Positions 35,037-43,154 of a stretch of DNA of 64,000 bases are shown here, piece after piece. The notes under the pieces were generated by a model. It did not search any database, had not been told where the DNA came from, and saw only the letters and a list, made by a program, of their open reading frames with translations. This DNA comes from Salegentibacter maritimus (GTDB taxonomy: Bacteria; Bacteroidota; Bacteroidia; Flavobacteriales; Flavobacteriaceae), in NCBI RefSeq assembly GCF_016236915.1, contig NZ_JAEHOK010000012.1:1-64000 (forward strand). The letters run 5' to 3'. Position numbers and translations under genes: made by a program. Each line of letters begins with the position of its first letter. Within the stretch, counting starts at the first letter, position 1.

Positions 35037-37418
35037 TTAAAATTTCAAGGTAATTCCACCTAAAAGGTTAGTGGTAGCTTGCGGATAATATCCGGCACCA
35101 TCAAGGGTTTGCACCCCGGTAGCAGTATCTGGGTTTTCTATATTAAATGTATAGTAATAGCCGTTAGACACATATTCTTCTCCAAAAATATTATTAACCA
35201 ATCCTGTAAAAACCACTTCTTTAAAGAATGGTGCATTTCTCCAGGTATACTGAATATTAAAATCGTTCACAAAATAAGCATCTAGCTTAGATGTTTCAAC
35301 TTCAATATTACTCATATATTGCTCGCCTACATATTTTGAAAGAAGGCTTAATTCAAGCCCGTTTACCGGTAAATAGCTAATTCTGTTACCCCCTACTACA
35401 GAAGGAGAGAAAGAGATATCTGTATTGCCATAGTCTACGAGTTCCCCATCCCAGGTAGCTACAAAATCTTTATTTTTATTTTGACTTAATGCCAGGTTTG
35501 GCCTTAGCACTACTTTTTCTGAAAGCCTAATTACCGCATCTATTTCCAGGCCTAAACGATAGCTATTTCCACTATTTTCCCGAATAAAAGCACCTACATC
35601 ATCAATACCACCGGTAAGCACCAATTGGTTTTGATAATCCATATAATATAAATTGGTATTTAATTGAACCTTCGGGCTATTATATCTCCAACCTAATTCA
35701 TAATCGTTTAATTCCTCATGTTCCGGATCTCCGTTTTCATAATCGCTTCTTCTTGGCTCTCTATTGGCACGGGCATAAGAAAAGTAGAATTGATTTTGAC
35801 TGTTCAATGCATAGGTTAAACCTGCCTTAGGGTTAAAGAAGGTAAAAGAATCGTCTATAAGAAATTCGGTTCCTTCAGATAACATTCCCTCAGTTTCATA
35901 GTCTATGGTCCTAATTTGCATATCTAAATATCCGGCCAACTTCTCTGAAATTGCATAGGTTGCCTTTCCGTAAAGGTTGAAATCTGTTTTTGTTCCCACG
36001 TTTTCATAATACGGCTCATAAGGGTCCTTATTTTGGGCAAAACGAGTATAGATTACTTCGCCAAAGTGATCGCCGATATATCTATTCCAGGCACCACCAA
36101 AATTAACATCCCAATCTGCATCCTTATAATTTAACCCAAAAGTGGTTCCATAGAAATCATTATCCAGCCATTTAGTCCCTACAAGGTCCGATGTACTAAC
36201 CTCCTCACCATTAGCCTGAAAATTTGGAAGTCCAAATTCATTTAAAGTGGCATCTTCCTCATATTCTTCATAATAACCACGACCATAGGTATAGTGGAAA
36301 GCCAGGTTAGAAGACCAGTTACTGCTATATTCCTGGTTCCATAATAGCTGATAATGATCTTGTTTATAATTATCGGTTTGATTCTCGTAAAATTTAGTAT
36401 TTCCTTCCTCATCGGTATATATTCCGGCAGGATTATAGGTTCGGTCGTTTTCAAGGGTTTCCCCATCTATACCGTACCAGGCCTGGTAAGTTCTTTCACT
36501 TCCGCCGAAAGTTATAGCCTTAACCAGTGTATTTTCGTCTACATACGTGGCTTGTAAAAAGTAGGATTTTAAATCGCTGCTGGCTCTATCTATATAGCCA
36601 TCGCTCTTAATTTGTGAAGCACGGCCGGCAATTTCCCAGTGATCGTTTAATAAACCTGTACTAAATTTAAGTGTATGTTTATGGGTATTAAAAGAACCAT
36701 AACTATTAGAAATTTCGGCATTTGCTTCTTCGCTATAAGCATCGGTTAAAATATTAAGACTGGCGCCAAAAGCTCCTGCACCATTGGTAGAGGTTCCTAC
36801 TCCTCGCTGCAATTGTAAATTTTCTACAGAAGAAGCAAAATCTCCCAGGTTCACCCAAAAAGATCCAAGGCTTTCAGCATCATTATAAGGAATACCATTT
36901 ATAGTTACGTTTGTACTCGTCGTTCCACTTCCCCGTACTCTAAGTCCGGTGTATCCAACACCGGCACCAGCATCACTGGTAGTAACCACATTGGGCATAT
37001 AGTTCATAAGAATAGGAATATCCTGTCCCAGGTTTCTGTCTTCAATCTCCTCATTGCTAAGGTTACTATAAGTTATGGGGGATTGTGCGTTCACCCTTAA
37101 AGAAGATAGGAAAACCTCATCCAGAACTTCCTGTACGTCTGCAAGGTCTACATTTAGGGTTTGATCTTGATTGAGTTCTACGTTTAAACTTTTTTGGTTT
37201 CCGTAAGAAAATACAAGCTGGTAAGCACCTTCTTTAAGCTCCAGGCTATATTTCCCATTTTCGTCGGTAGCGGTTCCTTTGCCCGATTCTACGGCATAAA
37301 CGGCAACACCCTCTACCGGGGTTTCCCCACGGGTAACCTTACCTTCTAAAATGTGGGTTTGAGCTAAAGCCTGCAATGAAATAAGGCATAGGCCACTAAA
37401 AAATAATAAAGATTTCAT
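35037..37418 (-). CDS. TonB-dependent outer-membrane receptor, probably for thiamine
   Basis: A 793-residue outer-membrane receptor with a signal peptide (ending ALAQ), a carboxypeptidase-regulatory-like domain (about residues 23-105), a plug domain (about 115-225; GVGYTGLRVRGSGTTSTNVTINGIP) and a 22-strand barrel ending in GGITLKF with the usual terminal Phe. A TPP riboswitch with its own terminator lies in the leader, so expression should fall when thiamine pyrophosphate is plentiful. This is the evidence for thiamine or a precursor as substrate. Thiamine-regulated receptors of this kind (OMR1) have been predicted in Bacteroidota. Confidence 0.9.
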   Translation of the reverse strand: MKSLLFFSGLCLISLQALAQTHILEGKVTRGETPVEGVAVYAVESGKGTATDENGKYSLELKEGAYQLVFSYGNQKSLNVELNQDQTLNVDLADVQEVLDEVFLSSLRVNAQSPITYSNLSNEEIEDRNLGQDIPILMNYMPNVVTTSDAGAGVGYTGLRVRGSGTTSTNVTINGIPYNDAESLGSFWVNLGDFASSVENLQLQRGVGTSTNGAGAFGASLNILTDAYSEEANAEISNSYGSFNTHKHTLKFSTGLLNDHWEIAGRASQIKSDGYIDRASSDLKSYFLQATYVDENTLVKAITFGGSERTYQAWYGIDGETLENDRTYNPAGIYTDEEGNTKFYENQTDNYKQDHYQLLWNQEYSSNWSSNLAFHYTYGRGYYEEYEEDATLNEFGLPNFQANGEEVSTSDLVGTKWLDNDFYGTTFGLNYKDADWDVNFGGAWNRYIGDHFGEVIYTRFAQNKDPYEPYYENVGTKTDFNLYGKATYAISEKLAGYLDMQIRTIDYETEGMLSEGTEFLIDDSFTFFNPKAGLTYALNSQNQFYFSYARANREPRRSDYENGDPEHEELNDYELGWRYNSPKVQLNTNLYYMDYQNQLVLTGGIDDVGAFIRENSGNSYRLGLEIDAVIRLSEKVVLRPNLALSQNKNKDFVATWDGELVDYGNTDISFSPSVVGGNRISYLPVNGLELSLLSKYVGEQYMSNIEVETSKLDAYFVNDFNIQYTWRNAPFFKEVVFTGLVNNIFGEEYVSNGYYYTFNIENPDTATGVQTLDGAGYYPQATTNLLGGITLKF

Positions 37419-37477
37419 TCGTAATAAATTATTTTACGAATAAAAGGGGCTATTATTCTTTGGTTTTTGAATTAAAT

Positions 37478-37521
37478 AAAAAATCCTGAAATTGCCCACC
37501 GGTGTTTTGGCATTTTCAGGA
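37478..37521 (-). terminator. Riboswitch expression-platform terminator
   Basis: Read on the minus strand, TCCTGAAA-A-TGCC pairs with GGGCA-A-TTTCAGGA and is followed by TTTTTTA. It lies between the TPP aptamer and the receptor start codon. The natural reading is ligand-induced premature termination. Confidence 0.8.
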
Positions 37522-37550
37522 GTACATACTTTTTACGCTTTCTGCGTATG

Positions 37551-37623
37551 TCCCTTGGCAGCATTACCCGCCCAGGTTCTTTGGGTATGATCTCAGCCAC
37601 ACTTAAGTGGCACCCCTTTGAGA
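37551..37623 (-). promoter_or_regulatory. TPP riboswitch (THI element) aptamer
   Basis: On the minus strand the conserved THI-element segments occur in order: GGGGTGCC, GGCTGAGAT followed by ATACCC, GAACCTG, and GGGTAATGCTGCCAAGGGA. A short TCTC/GGGA pairing can close the P1 stem. The motif is a near-complete match to the universal thiamine pyrophosphate aptamer. Only the receptor gene lies downstream. Confidence 0.93.
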
Positions 37624-37630
37624 TTGGCCG

Positions 37631-37638
37631 CAAATGTA
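37631..37638 (-). promoter_or_regulatory. Promoter -7 element of the riboswitch-controlled receptor
   Basis: On the minus strand this reads TACATTTG, matching TAnnTTTG. The aptamer begins 8 bp downstream, so the transcript would start at or just before P1. Confidence 0.6.
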
Positions 37639-37777
37639 TAAAGCTTTTATGGATATACCATACGTTTTAGGTCTATAAATTTATCGTTTAAAATTAATTC
37701 TACAAGCCCAACTGAGGCCACCTTAGCTCAAAAAATTAAGAACACTCAATTGCCGGTATCGTTTCGTATAAATGGCG

Positions 37778-37785
37778 TAATTTTG
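37778..37785 (+). promoter_or_regulatory. Promoter -7 element of the hybrid kinase gene
   Basis: TAATTTTG matches TAnnTTTG. It ends 14 bp before the kinase ATG, implying a very short leader. No well-spaced -33 TTTG is evident. Confidence 0.45.
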
Positions 37786-37799
37786 GTGACAAGAAATTT

Positions 37800-40217
37800 A
37801 TGCGAAATACAAAACGATCAATAACTTATAAAGTAATTAGCGGCTATCTCTTAATAGCCGCATTAGCTGCTGTTGCTGTTTGGTTGGTATGGAACCAGGT
37901 GGTTGCTTTTAGCCAGGTTTCAGAAAAAAACAACAATAACAACGAACAGCTTTTTATGTTGAGCGATATCACCACCAGCTTATATGAAACTGAAAATTTA
38001 AGCAGGCAGCTTATTCAAACCGGAAATGAAGCAGGCCTTGATAAATACCAAAGTCAAATAGACAGTATAAAACTTAATATTAATAAGTTAAAAACCGGTT
38101 ATGCCGATAGTTCGATAAAAAATGAACTAGATAGCATTAAAAAACTACTTTCTGACAAGTCTACCAACCTTCAGGAATTATATGAATTAAGAGAACAACA
38201 GCGAAATCAAAACTATTACTCACAGGTTTTAACCGAATTAAAAAAAGTAGATCCTTCTTTTGATGATTATAATTACAACCAACGTTTCTCTAACCTGGAA
38301 CCACACCAACGAAGGCTATTAATTAGATTGCTGGAATATTCGCGTGAAGACAATGCCGAAAAACTCACCAACCGAACAGCCGATTCTATAATAGGTTCTG
38401 TTAGAAATGTATTAAGTGAATTGGAAATTGCTACCAGGCGTTTTCAAAATACTGTAGATAAAAAAGAACAGGAATTTCTGGAAAATGATATGATTATTAA
38501 CCAGCAATTGCGCCGTTTACTGGGGAAAATTGAATTGGAAGAGCGGGAAGCCTCCATACAACGGGCAAAAGTTTCCCAGGATATGATAAAAGAGAGCTCT
38601 CAAATTTTCATAATTGCGGGAATAGTAAGCTTCTTAATTATATTATTATCACTTATTTTTATCATTAAGGATATCACTAAAAGTCAGCGGTACCGTAGCC
38701 AACTGGAGGAAGCCAAAGATTTTGCAGAAACCTTATTAAAAAGGCGGGAACAATTTATGGCCGCCATTACCCACGATTTAAGATCGCCTTTAAATACGCT
38801 TATTGGCTATACAGATCTTATTGAAAAATCTTCCTTAAACACCAAGCAATCGCATTATATAGACCAGGTAAAAAAATCGTCTAGCTTTATTTTGCACCTG
38901 GTAAATGATTTATTAGATCTTTCTAAACTGGAAGCAGGAAAAATGACGGTGGAAAAACTACCGTTTAATCCGGCTAAACTCATAGAAGACACGGTTTACA
39001 ATGCTCTACCGGCTCAAAGAAATGAAAATGTATCTATCGTTTTTCGGGCTTCTAAAGCATCAGATACGCAAGTTCTTAGCGATCCATTTAGAATAAAGCA
39101 AATTATTGCCAATTTAATTACCAACGCCTATAAGTTCACCAAAGAAGGTGAAATTAACATCCAAATAGACCTTAAAAAGGAAATTGAAGACAGTTACTGC
39201 CTTGTTATTTCAGTAAAAGATACCGGTATTGGTATTTCAGAAGAAAAACAAGATGAGATATTTGAAGAATTCTCACAGGAAAACACAAAAATAGAAAAAG
39301 CATACGGCGGAACAGGACTTGGACTTGCCATTACAAAAAGCTTAATTGAGTTGCTTAAAGGTGAATTAAAGCTGAAGAGTGAACAGGGTAATGGTAGCGA
39401 ATTTATAGTTTTTCTCCCGGTTAGAAAATTGGCTACTGAAACTATTAAAGAGCCGGAAAAATTAGCTACACCAGAATTACCTGACCTTACCGGCAAAACA
39501 GCACTCATTGTGGACGACGAACCCTCCCAGCTTTCCTTAACACGTGAGTTACTAAAATCTATGGGAATGCAATGCGATAGTGCATTTAATGGAAATGAAG
39601 CTCTGGATAAACTGAAAACCCGAAACTATTCTTTGGTATTAACCGATATACAAATGCCAGAAATGGATGGTTTTGATTTAATTAAAAATATAAGGAAAAA
39701 GTATAAAACCGGAGAGTTACCTGTTATTGCCTTATCGGGAAGAACAGATGTTGATGTAGAAACATATAAACTGGCCGGATTCAACAAAAGCCTTTTAAAA
39801 CCCTACAAGCCAAAAAAACTTCAGGAAAGTATTGCCGATATTTTTAAACTGGAACTTAAGAGCAAAATAAATAATAACCTACAACATTCTAAGAATAATC
39901 ATTATAACCTTCAGGATATTTATGATTTTTCGGCTGGAGACCAGGAAGCTGTTCAAAGTATTTTAGAGGCCTTTATTGAAAGTTCCAGGTCACAAATAGA
40001 ACTTATTGCACTGGCCCGCAATGAGAATGATTTTAAGGAAGTGGCCAGATTAGCGCATAAGATGGCACCTATGTTAAAGCAAATAAAGGCAACACCCTTA
40101 GCGAAAAAATTAGAGAGATTAGAACAGCATAAAGCTTTTACAGACCAGGAGTTCAAGGAGTTGAGAACCGGCATTTTAAGCCTAATGAAAGAACTCGAAC
40201 AGGAAATTAAAGTTTAA
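37800..40217 (+). CDS. Hybrid sensor histidine kinase with receiver and Hpt domains
   Basis: An 805-residue membrane kinase. Domains in order: helix 1 (about 13-32), a long helical periplasmic sensor (33-270), helix 2 (about 272-293), coiled coil, HisKA (MAAITHDLRSPLNTLIGYTDLI), HATPase (NLITNAYKFT, DTGIGI, GGTGLGLAITKSLIELL), receiver (ALIVDDEPS; acceptor Asp in LTDIQMPEMDGF), and a C-terminal Hpt (VARLAHKMAPMLKQI). This is a full phosphorelay in one chain. The sigma-54 response regulator gene converges on it with an 11-bp overlap and is the likely output partner. The input signal is unknown. Confidence 0.95.
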   Translation: MRNTKRSITYKVISGYLLIAALAAVAVWLVWNQVVAFSQVSEKNNNNNEQLFMLSDITTSLYETENLSRQLIQTGNEAGLDKYQSQIDSIKLNINKLKTGYADSSIKNELDSIKKLLSDKSTNLQELYELREQQRNQNYYSQVLTELKKVDPSFDDYNYNQRFSNLEPHQRRLLIRLLEYSREDNAEKLTNRTADSIIGSVRNVLSELEIATRRFQNTVDKKEQEFLENDMIINQQLRRLLGKIELEEREASIQRAKVSQDMIKESSQIFIIAGIVSFLIILLSLIFIIKDITKSQRYRSQLEEAKDFAETLLKRREQFMAAITHDLRSPLNTLIGYTDLIEKSSLNTKQSHYIDQVKKSSSFILHLVNDLLDLSKLEAGKMTVEKLPFNPAKLIEDTVYNALPAQRNENVSIVFRASKASDTQVLSDPFRIKQIIANLITNAYKFTKEGEINIQIDLKKEIEDSYCLVISVKDTGIGISEEKQDEIFEEFSQENTKIEKAYGGTGLGLAITKSLIELLKGELKLKSEQGNGSEFIVFLPVRKLATETIKEPEKLATPELPDLTGKTALIVDDEPSQLSLTRELLKSMGMQCDSAFNGNEALDKLKTRNYSLVLTDIQMPEMDGFDLIKNIRKKYKTGELPVIALSGRTDVDVETYKLAGFNKSLLKPYKPKKLQESIADIFKLELKSKINNNLQHSKNNHYNLQDIYDFSAGDQEAVQSILEAFIESSRSQIELIALARNENDFKEVARLAHKMAPMLKQIKATPLAKKLERLEQHKAFTDQEFKELRTGILSLMKELEQEIKV

Positions 40218-41565
40218 TATTATACTGTTTTAGTTTGTTGTAAAGTGTTTTACGATCTATAGAAAGTAACCTGGCAGCTTTACTCTTATTTCCTCCAGAT
40301 TTTTCCAAAGCATCTAAAATTAACTGCTCTTCGTTTTTATTTTTAAATAGACCGTATTCGGTTTCTGTATTCGTATGGTTTGCCGTTGCAATTTCATGTG
40401 GTAGCACTTTAAGGGGTATCATCTCGTCCTGGGCAAGCAATGCTGCGCGCTTTACCATATTTTTTAATTCCCTTAAATTCCCGGGCCAGTTATAGTTTTT
40501 AAAAGCTTCTATAGCACTTTCGGTAAAACCTATCACATTTTTCTCCAATTCGGTATTGGCCTCATCCAGGAAATATTCTGCAAAAAGCATTAAATCTTCT
40601 TTACGCTCCTTTAGAGAAGGAACCTTAATTGAAAATTCATTTAACCTATGGTAAAGATCTTCCCTAAACTCACCATCTTTTACAGCTTGCGCAAGATCTT
40701 CGTTAGTAGCGGTTATTACCCGAATATCTACATGCAACTCATTATTGCTGCCTACGGGTTTAATTTTTCTTTCCTGAAGAGCCCTTAATAATTGAACCTG
40801 TAATTCATAGCTTAAATTACCAATTTCATCCAGAAACAAAGTACCACCATTTGCCGCTTCAAAATGCCCGGTTTTGTCGTTTATAGCCCCGGTAAAAGAG
40901 CCTTTTAAATGCCCAAAAAATTCACTGGAAGCCAATTCTCTTGGAATCGCACCGCAATCTACAGCGATAAATGGCTCACCGGCACGCTTACTCTGTTCAT
41001 GAATACTCTTTGCCACCTGTTCTTTCCCGGTTCCACTTTCGCCCATTATTAAAACAGACATGTTTGTAGGAGCTACCAGCTGTATGTAATCACTTAATTT
41101 TAGCGCAGCTTCGCTAACTCCTTTTACAAAACTAGTTTCCTTAGGTGTAGCAGCAGGTTTTGATAATGGTTTAGCTTGTTTTTTCTCCTTCTCCGGTTTT
41201 ACCTGAGTATGGGTTAGGGCATTTTCTATGGTTTGTAAAATTGATTCAGGCCTAAATGGTTTAGATACGTAATCAAAAGCTCCAATTTTCATTGCCTCTA
41301 CCGCCATACTAATTTCGGCATAACTGGTCATAATAATAACCTGAGTTTCGGCATTTTCAGCCTTTACCTTTTTTAGAACATCAAGTCCGTTTGTATCAGG
41401 TAACCTAACATCAGAAAGAATTAGGTTAAAAGCGGTTTCTTTTAACTTTTTAAAAGCTTCTAGTCCACTAAAAACCAATTCAACCTCATAGTCTCGCTTA
41501 ATTAGAAACGTTTTAAGCATGGTTCCAAAAGGCACATCATCTTCAACTATAAGAATTCTTGTCAT
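40207..41565 (-). CDS. Sigma-54-dependent response regulator (NtrC family)
   Basis: A 452-residue transcription activator with an N-terminal receiver (ILIVEDDVPFG; acceptor Asp in LILSDVRLPDTNGLDVL), an AAA+ domain (Walker A GESGTGKEQVAK; sigma-54 contact loop GSFTGA; Walker B GGTLFLDEIGNL) and a C-terminal Fis-type helix-turn-helix (GGNKSKAARLLSIDRKTLYNKLKQ). It would activate RpoN-dependent promoters after phosphorylation. The contact loop reads GSFTGA instead of GAFTGA, a common functional variant. It is paired tail-to-tail with the hybrid kinase, its probable phosphodonor. Confidence 0.96.
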   Translation of the reverse strand: MTRILIVEDDVPFGTMLKTFLIKRDYEVELVFSGLEAFKKLKETAFNLILSDVRLPDTNGLDVLKKVKAENAETQVIIMTSYAEISMAVEAMKIGAFDYVSKPFRPESILQTIENALTHTQVKPEKEKKQAKPLSKPAATPKETSFVKGVSEAALKLSDYIQLVAPTNMSVLIMGESGTGKEQVAKSIHEQSKRAGEPFIAVDCGAIPRELASSEFFGHLKGSFTGAINDKTGHFEAANGGTLFLDEIGNLSYELQVQLLRALQERKIKPVGSNNELHVDIRVITATNEDLAQAVKDGEFREDLYHRLNEFSIKVPSLKERKEDLMLFAEYFLDEANTELEKNVIGFTESAIEAFKNYNWPGNLRELKNMVKRAALLAQDEMIPLKVLPHEIATANHTNTETEYGLFKNKNEEQLILDALEKSGGNKSKAARLLSIDRKTLYNKLKQYNIKL

Positions 41566-41630
41566 TGATTTTTATTTAAACGTCTTGCAAATTTAACAAT
41601 CTAAAACTCATTAAGTTTAAAATAAGCATA

Positions 41631-41657
41631 AAAAAAGAGACCTCGTTAAAGGTCTCT
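41631..41657 (-). terminator. Terminator in the gap after the PepSY-like gene
   Basis: The arms AGAGACCT (41636-41643) and AGGTCTCT (41650-41657) are perfect. On the minus strand the stem is followed by TTTTTTATGC. It lies about 310 bp beyond the PepSY-like stop, which implies a long transcript tail or a separate small RNA. Confidence 0.8.
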
Positions 41658-41682
41658 CTTCAATGACAATCTAAATTATTTA

Positions 41683-41751
41683 TTAACCTGTCATTGGGTG
41701 GTATCCATTTTCCAATTTACAAAAAGCAGCGTTTACATAAAATCTTTCCAT
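41683..41751 (-). CDS. Possible 22-residue small ORF
   Basis: An ATG-started frame encoding 22 residues (MERFYVNAAFCKLENGYHPM then TG) directly upstream of a strong terminator. Two even shorter frames (6 and 5 codons, the second ATG overlapping the first stop) precede it on the same strand. There is no clear ribosome-binding site. Too short to judge by composition, it could be chance; the position just before a terminator is the only support. Confidence 0.25.
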   Translation of the reverse strand: MERFYVNAAFCKLENGYHPMTG

Positions 41752-41964
41752 TCTTAAATGACTAAAAAAAGTGTTAGTTAGTAGGCCGTTAAGGCTTTTT
41801 AACCATTTAAGATTTTCTTCCTTTCATTACTTTGTTGCTCTAAAATTGGCACCGAAAGAGTTGGTTTCTCTTAATATTCGGTTGTTAAATTAAAATCTCT
41901 GTTGATCCTTTTGGTAGGGCAAAATAAGATCAACAAAGATTAGTGGTTAGTTGAACCGATAAAA

Positions 41965-42306
41965 CTATTTATCTTCTTTTTTTATCCAGTTCCCGTCTTT
42001 ATCGATATAAGCCTTTTGTTTTTCTCCATCTACATTAAGCGACAGCTTATATATTTGCTTCCCGTCTTTTTCTTTTACCCAGGCTTCTTCTGCAACAGCT
42101 CCATTTAGGTCAGTCATTATTGCATCTTTAATTGCTTGTGGAAGCACCAGTACATCTACTTTTTTATAATCCTCCTGAACTTCCTGTACCTCTTCTACAT
42201 CTTCCATTTGCTCCATCTTTTCGGGATCTTCTACCTGAGCCTGAACATTTTGACTAAATAAAAACATTCCTCCTGCGGCCATTAAACTTAATCCTAGCTT
42301 TTTCAT
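41965..42306 (-). CDS. Secreted PepSY-like domain protein
   Basis: A 113-residue periplasmic or secreted protein with a signal peptide (ending NVQAQ) and an acidic, Glu/Val/Gln-rich N-terminus. Its C-terminal domain (LPQAIKDAIMTDLNGAVAEEAWVKEKDGKQIYKLSLNVDGEKQKAYIDKDGNWIKKE) matches the PepSY-like pattern of small Bacteroidota exported proteins. Function is unknown. It stands alone, with long non-coding DNA on both sides. Confidence 0.75.
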   Translation of the reverse strand: MKKLGLSLMAAGGMFLFSQNVQAQVEDPEKMEQMEDVEEVQEVQEDYKKVDVLVLPQAIKDAIMTDLNGAVAEEAWVKEKDGKQIYKLSLNVDGEKQKAYIDKDGNWIKKEDK

Positions 42307-42507
42307 AATGATAAAATTTTAGATTTGTGGTTATATTATGCAAAGTATATAGGAATAATTATACCAAAACCTTATGTTTTCAATTAAAATATTGATTATC
42401 AGTAAATTAAAGCATCGCTGAGTTTAGAATTAGCAAAATATTATGTAGAAAAACACATCTTTTAAGAGAACATTATGTAGAAGTGTGGATTACCAAAAGT
42501 AAGCCAC

Positions 42508-42536
42508 AAAAAAAAGAGACCCTTAGGCCTCTTTTT
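42508..42536. terminator. Bidirectional terminator hairpin
   Basis: AAAAAGAG-A-CC and GG-C-CTCTTTTT pair around CTTA with one mismatch. A-runs lie on the left and T-runs on the right. No gene stops close by on either strand. Confidence 0.6.
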
Positions 42537-42701
42537 CTCCGAAAATCTAAATTATACAACAGTATCTTAAGCTGCTATATTTACTTTAATTTAGCATAAG
42601 TGAGATATAAAAAATCATACCACTTACCACCCAAACCCTTAATAAACTGAAAACAAATACATTGGTTAATAAAATTCCCAAATCTCTACACACAACAAAC
42701 A

Positions 42702-42745
42702 AAAAAACAGGGGATTATTTCTACACAAGTGTAGAAATAATCCCC
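42702..42745 (-). terminator. Terminator of the thiamine-binding/pnuC/arfB operon
   Basis: Perfect 17-bp arms (42710-42726 and 42729-42745, GGGGATTATTTCTACAC and its complement) with only AA between them, followed on the minus strand by TGTTTTTTTG. The stem begins 1 bp beyond the arfB stop codon. It is the longest perfect palindrome seen in the window. Confidence 0.9.
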
Positions 42746-42746
42746 A

Positions 42747-43148
42747 TTATTTTAATGGATCACCTCTTCTAGCTTTCTTTTCGGCATTTATTTTCTTGGC
42801 TTTCAGGCGCTTTAATTTTGCCGCTTTTCCGGGCTTGGTCTTCTTTCTAGCTTTAGGTTTTTTTATATTTTCCCGCAACAGATCAAAGAATTTTTCAATA
42901 ACAATTATCTTATTTTTATGTTGACTTCGGCTTTCTTCACTATGCAAAATTAGAAGATGATCTTTAGTAAGTCTTGAAGCCAATTTCTTTTGTAAGCGCA
43001 ATTTCTCCTCTTCCAAAAGTCCTTTAGAAGTTTCCACATTGAAATAAAGTTCAACCTTCGAAGAAGTTTTATTTACGTGCTGGCCACCGGAACCTGAGCT
43101 TCTCACGGCTTTAAAACTGAGTTCCCGTGTTATTTGCGCTTCATCCAA
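42747..43148 (-). CDS. arfB: Alternative ribosome-rescue factor ArfB (peptide chain release factor-like)
   Basis: ArfB hydrolyses peptidyl-tRNA on stalled ribosomes. The 133-residue protein has the GGQ loop at residues 21-23 (RSSGSGGQHVNKTSSKVEL) but no codon-recognition domain, and ends in a Lys/Arg-rich tail that enters the mRNA channel in family members. Length fits ArfB. It is the last gene of the operon, 6 bp after the DUF4301 stop, with a strong terminator right behind it. Confidence 0.95.
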   Translation of the reverse strand: MDEAQITRELSFKAVRSSGSGGQHVNKTSSKVELYFNVETSKGLLEEEKLRLQKKLASRLTKDHLLILHSEESRSQHKNKIIVIEKFFDLLRENIKKPKARKKTKPGKAAKLKRLKAKKINAEKKARRGDPLK

Positions 43149-43154
43149 AACAAA

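Larger units (their letters stand above)
41566..41964 (-). other. Intergenic stretch with structured, terminator-ended transcript signal
   Basis: About 400 bp between the PepSY-like gene and the response regulator. It holds a terminator (41631-41657, minus strand), an inverted repeat CAATGACA / TGTCATTG (41661-41668 and 41688-41695), a TTGATC/GATCAA pair near 41911-41936, and several tiny minus-strand reading frames, the longest at 41683-41751. It may be a long 3' UTR of the PepSY-like gene or a small RNA. Confidence 0.45.
42307..42746. other. Intergenic stretch with two terminators
   Basis: About 440 bp without a convincing gene. It contains the arfB terminator palindrome at 42710-42745 and a second bidirectional hairpin at 42508-42536. 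Between them (42540-42700) only frames of ten codons or fewer occur. The words AATCTAAATTAT next to the second hairpin also occur beside the hairpin at 41636-41657, so the two regions may share an origin. Confidence 0.4.
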
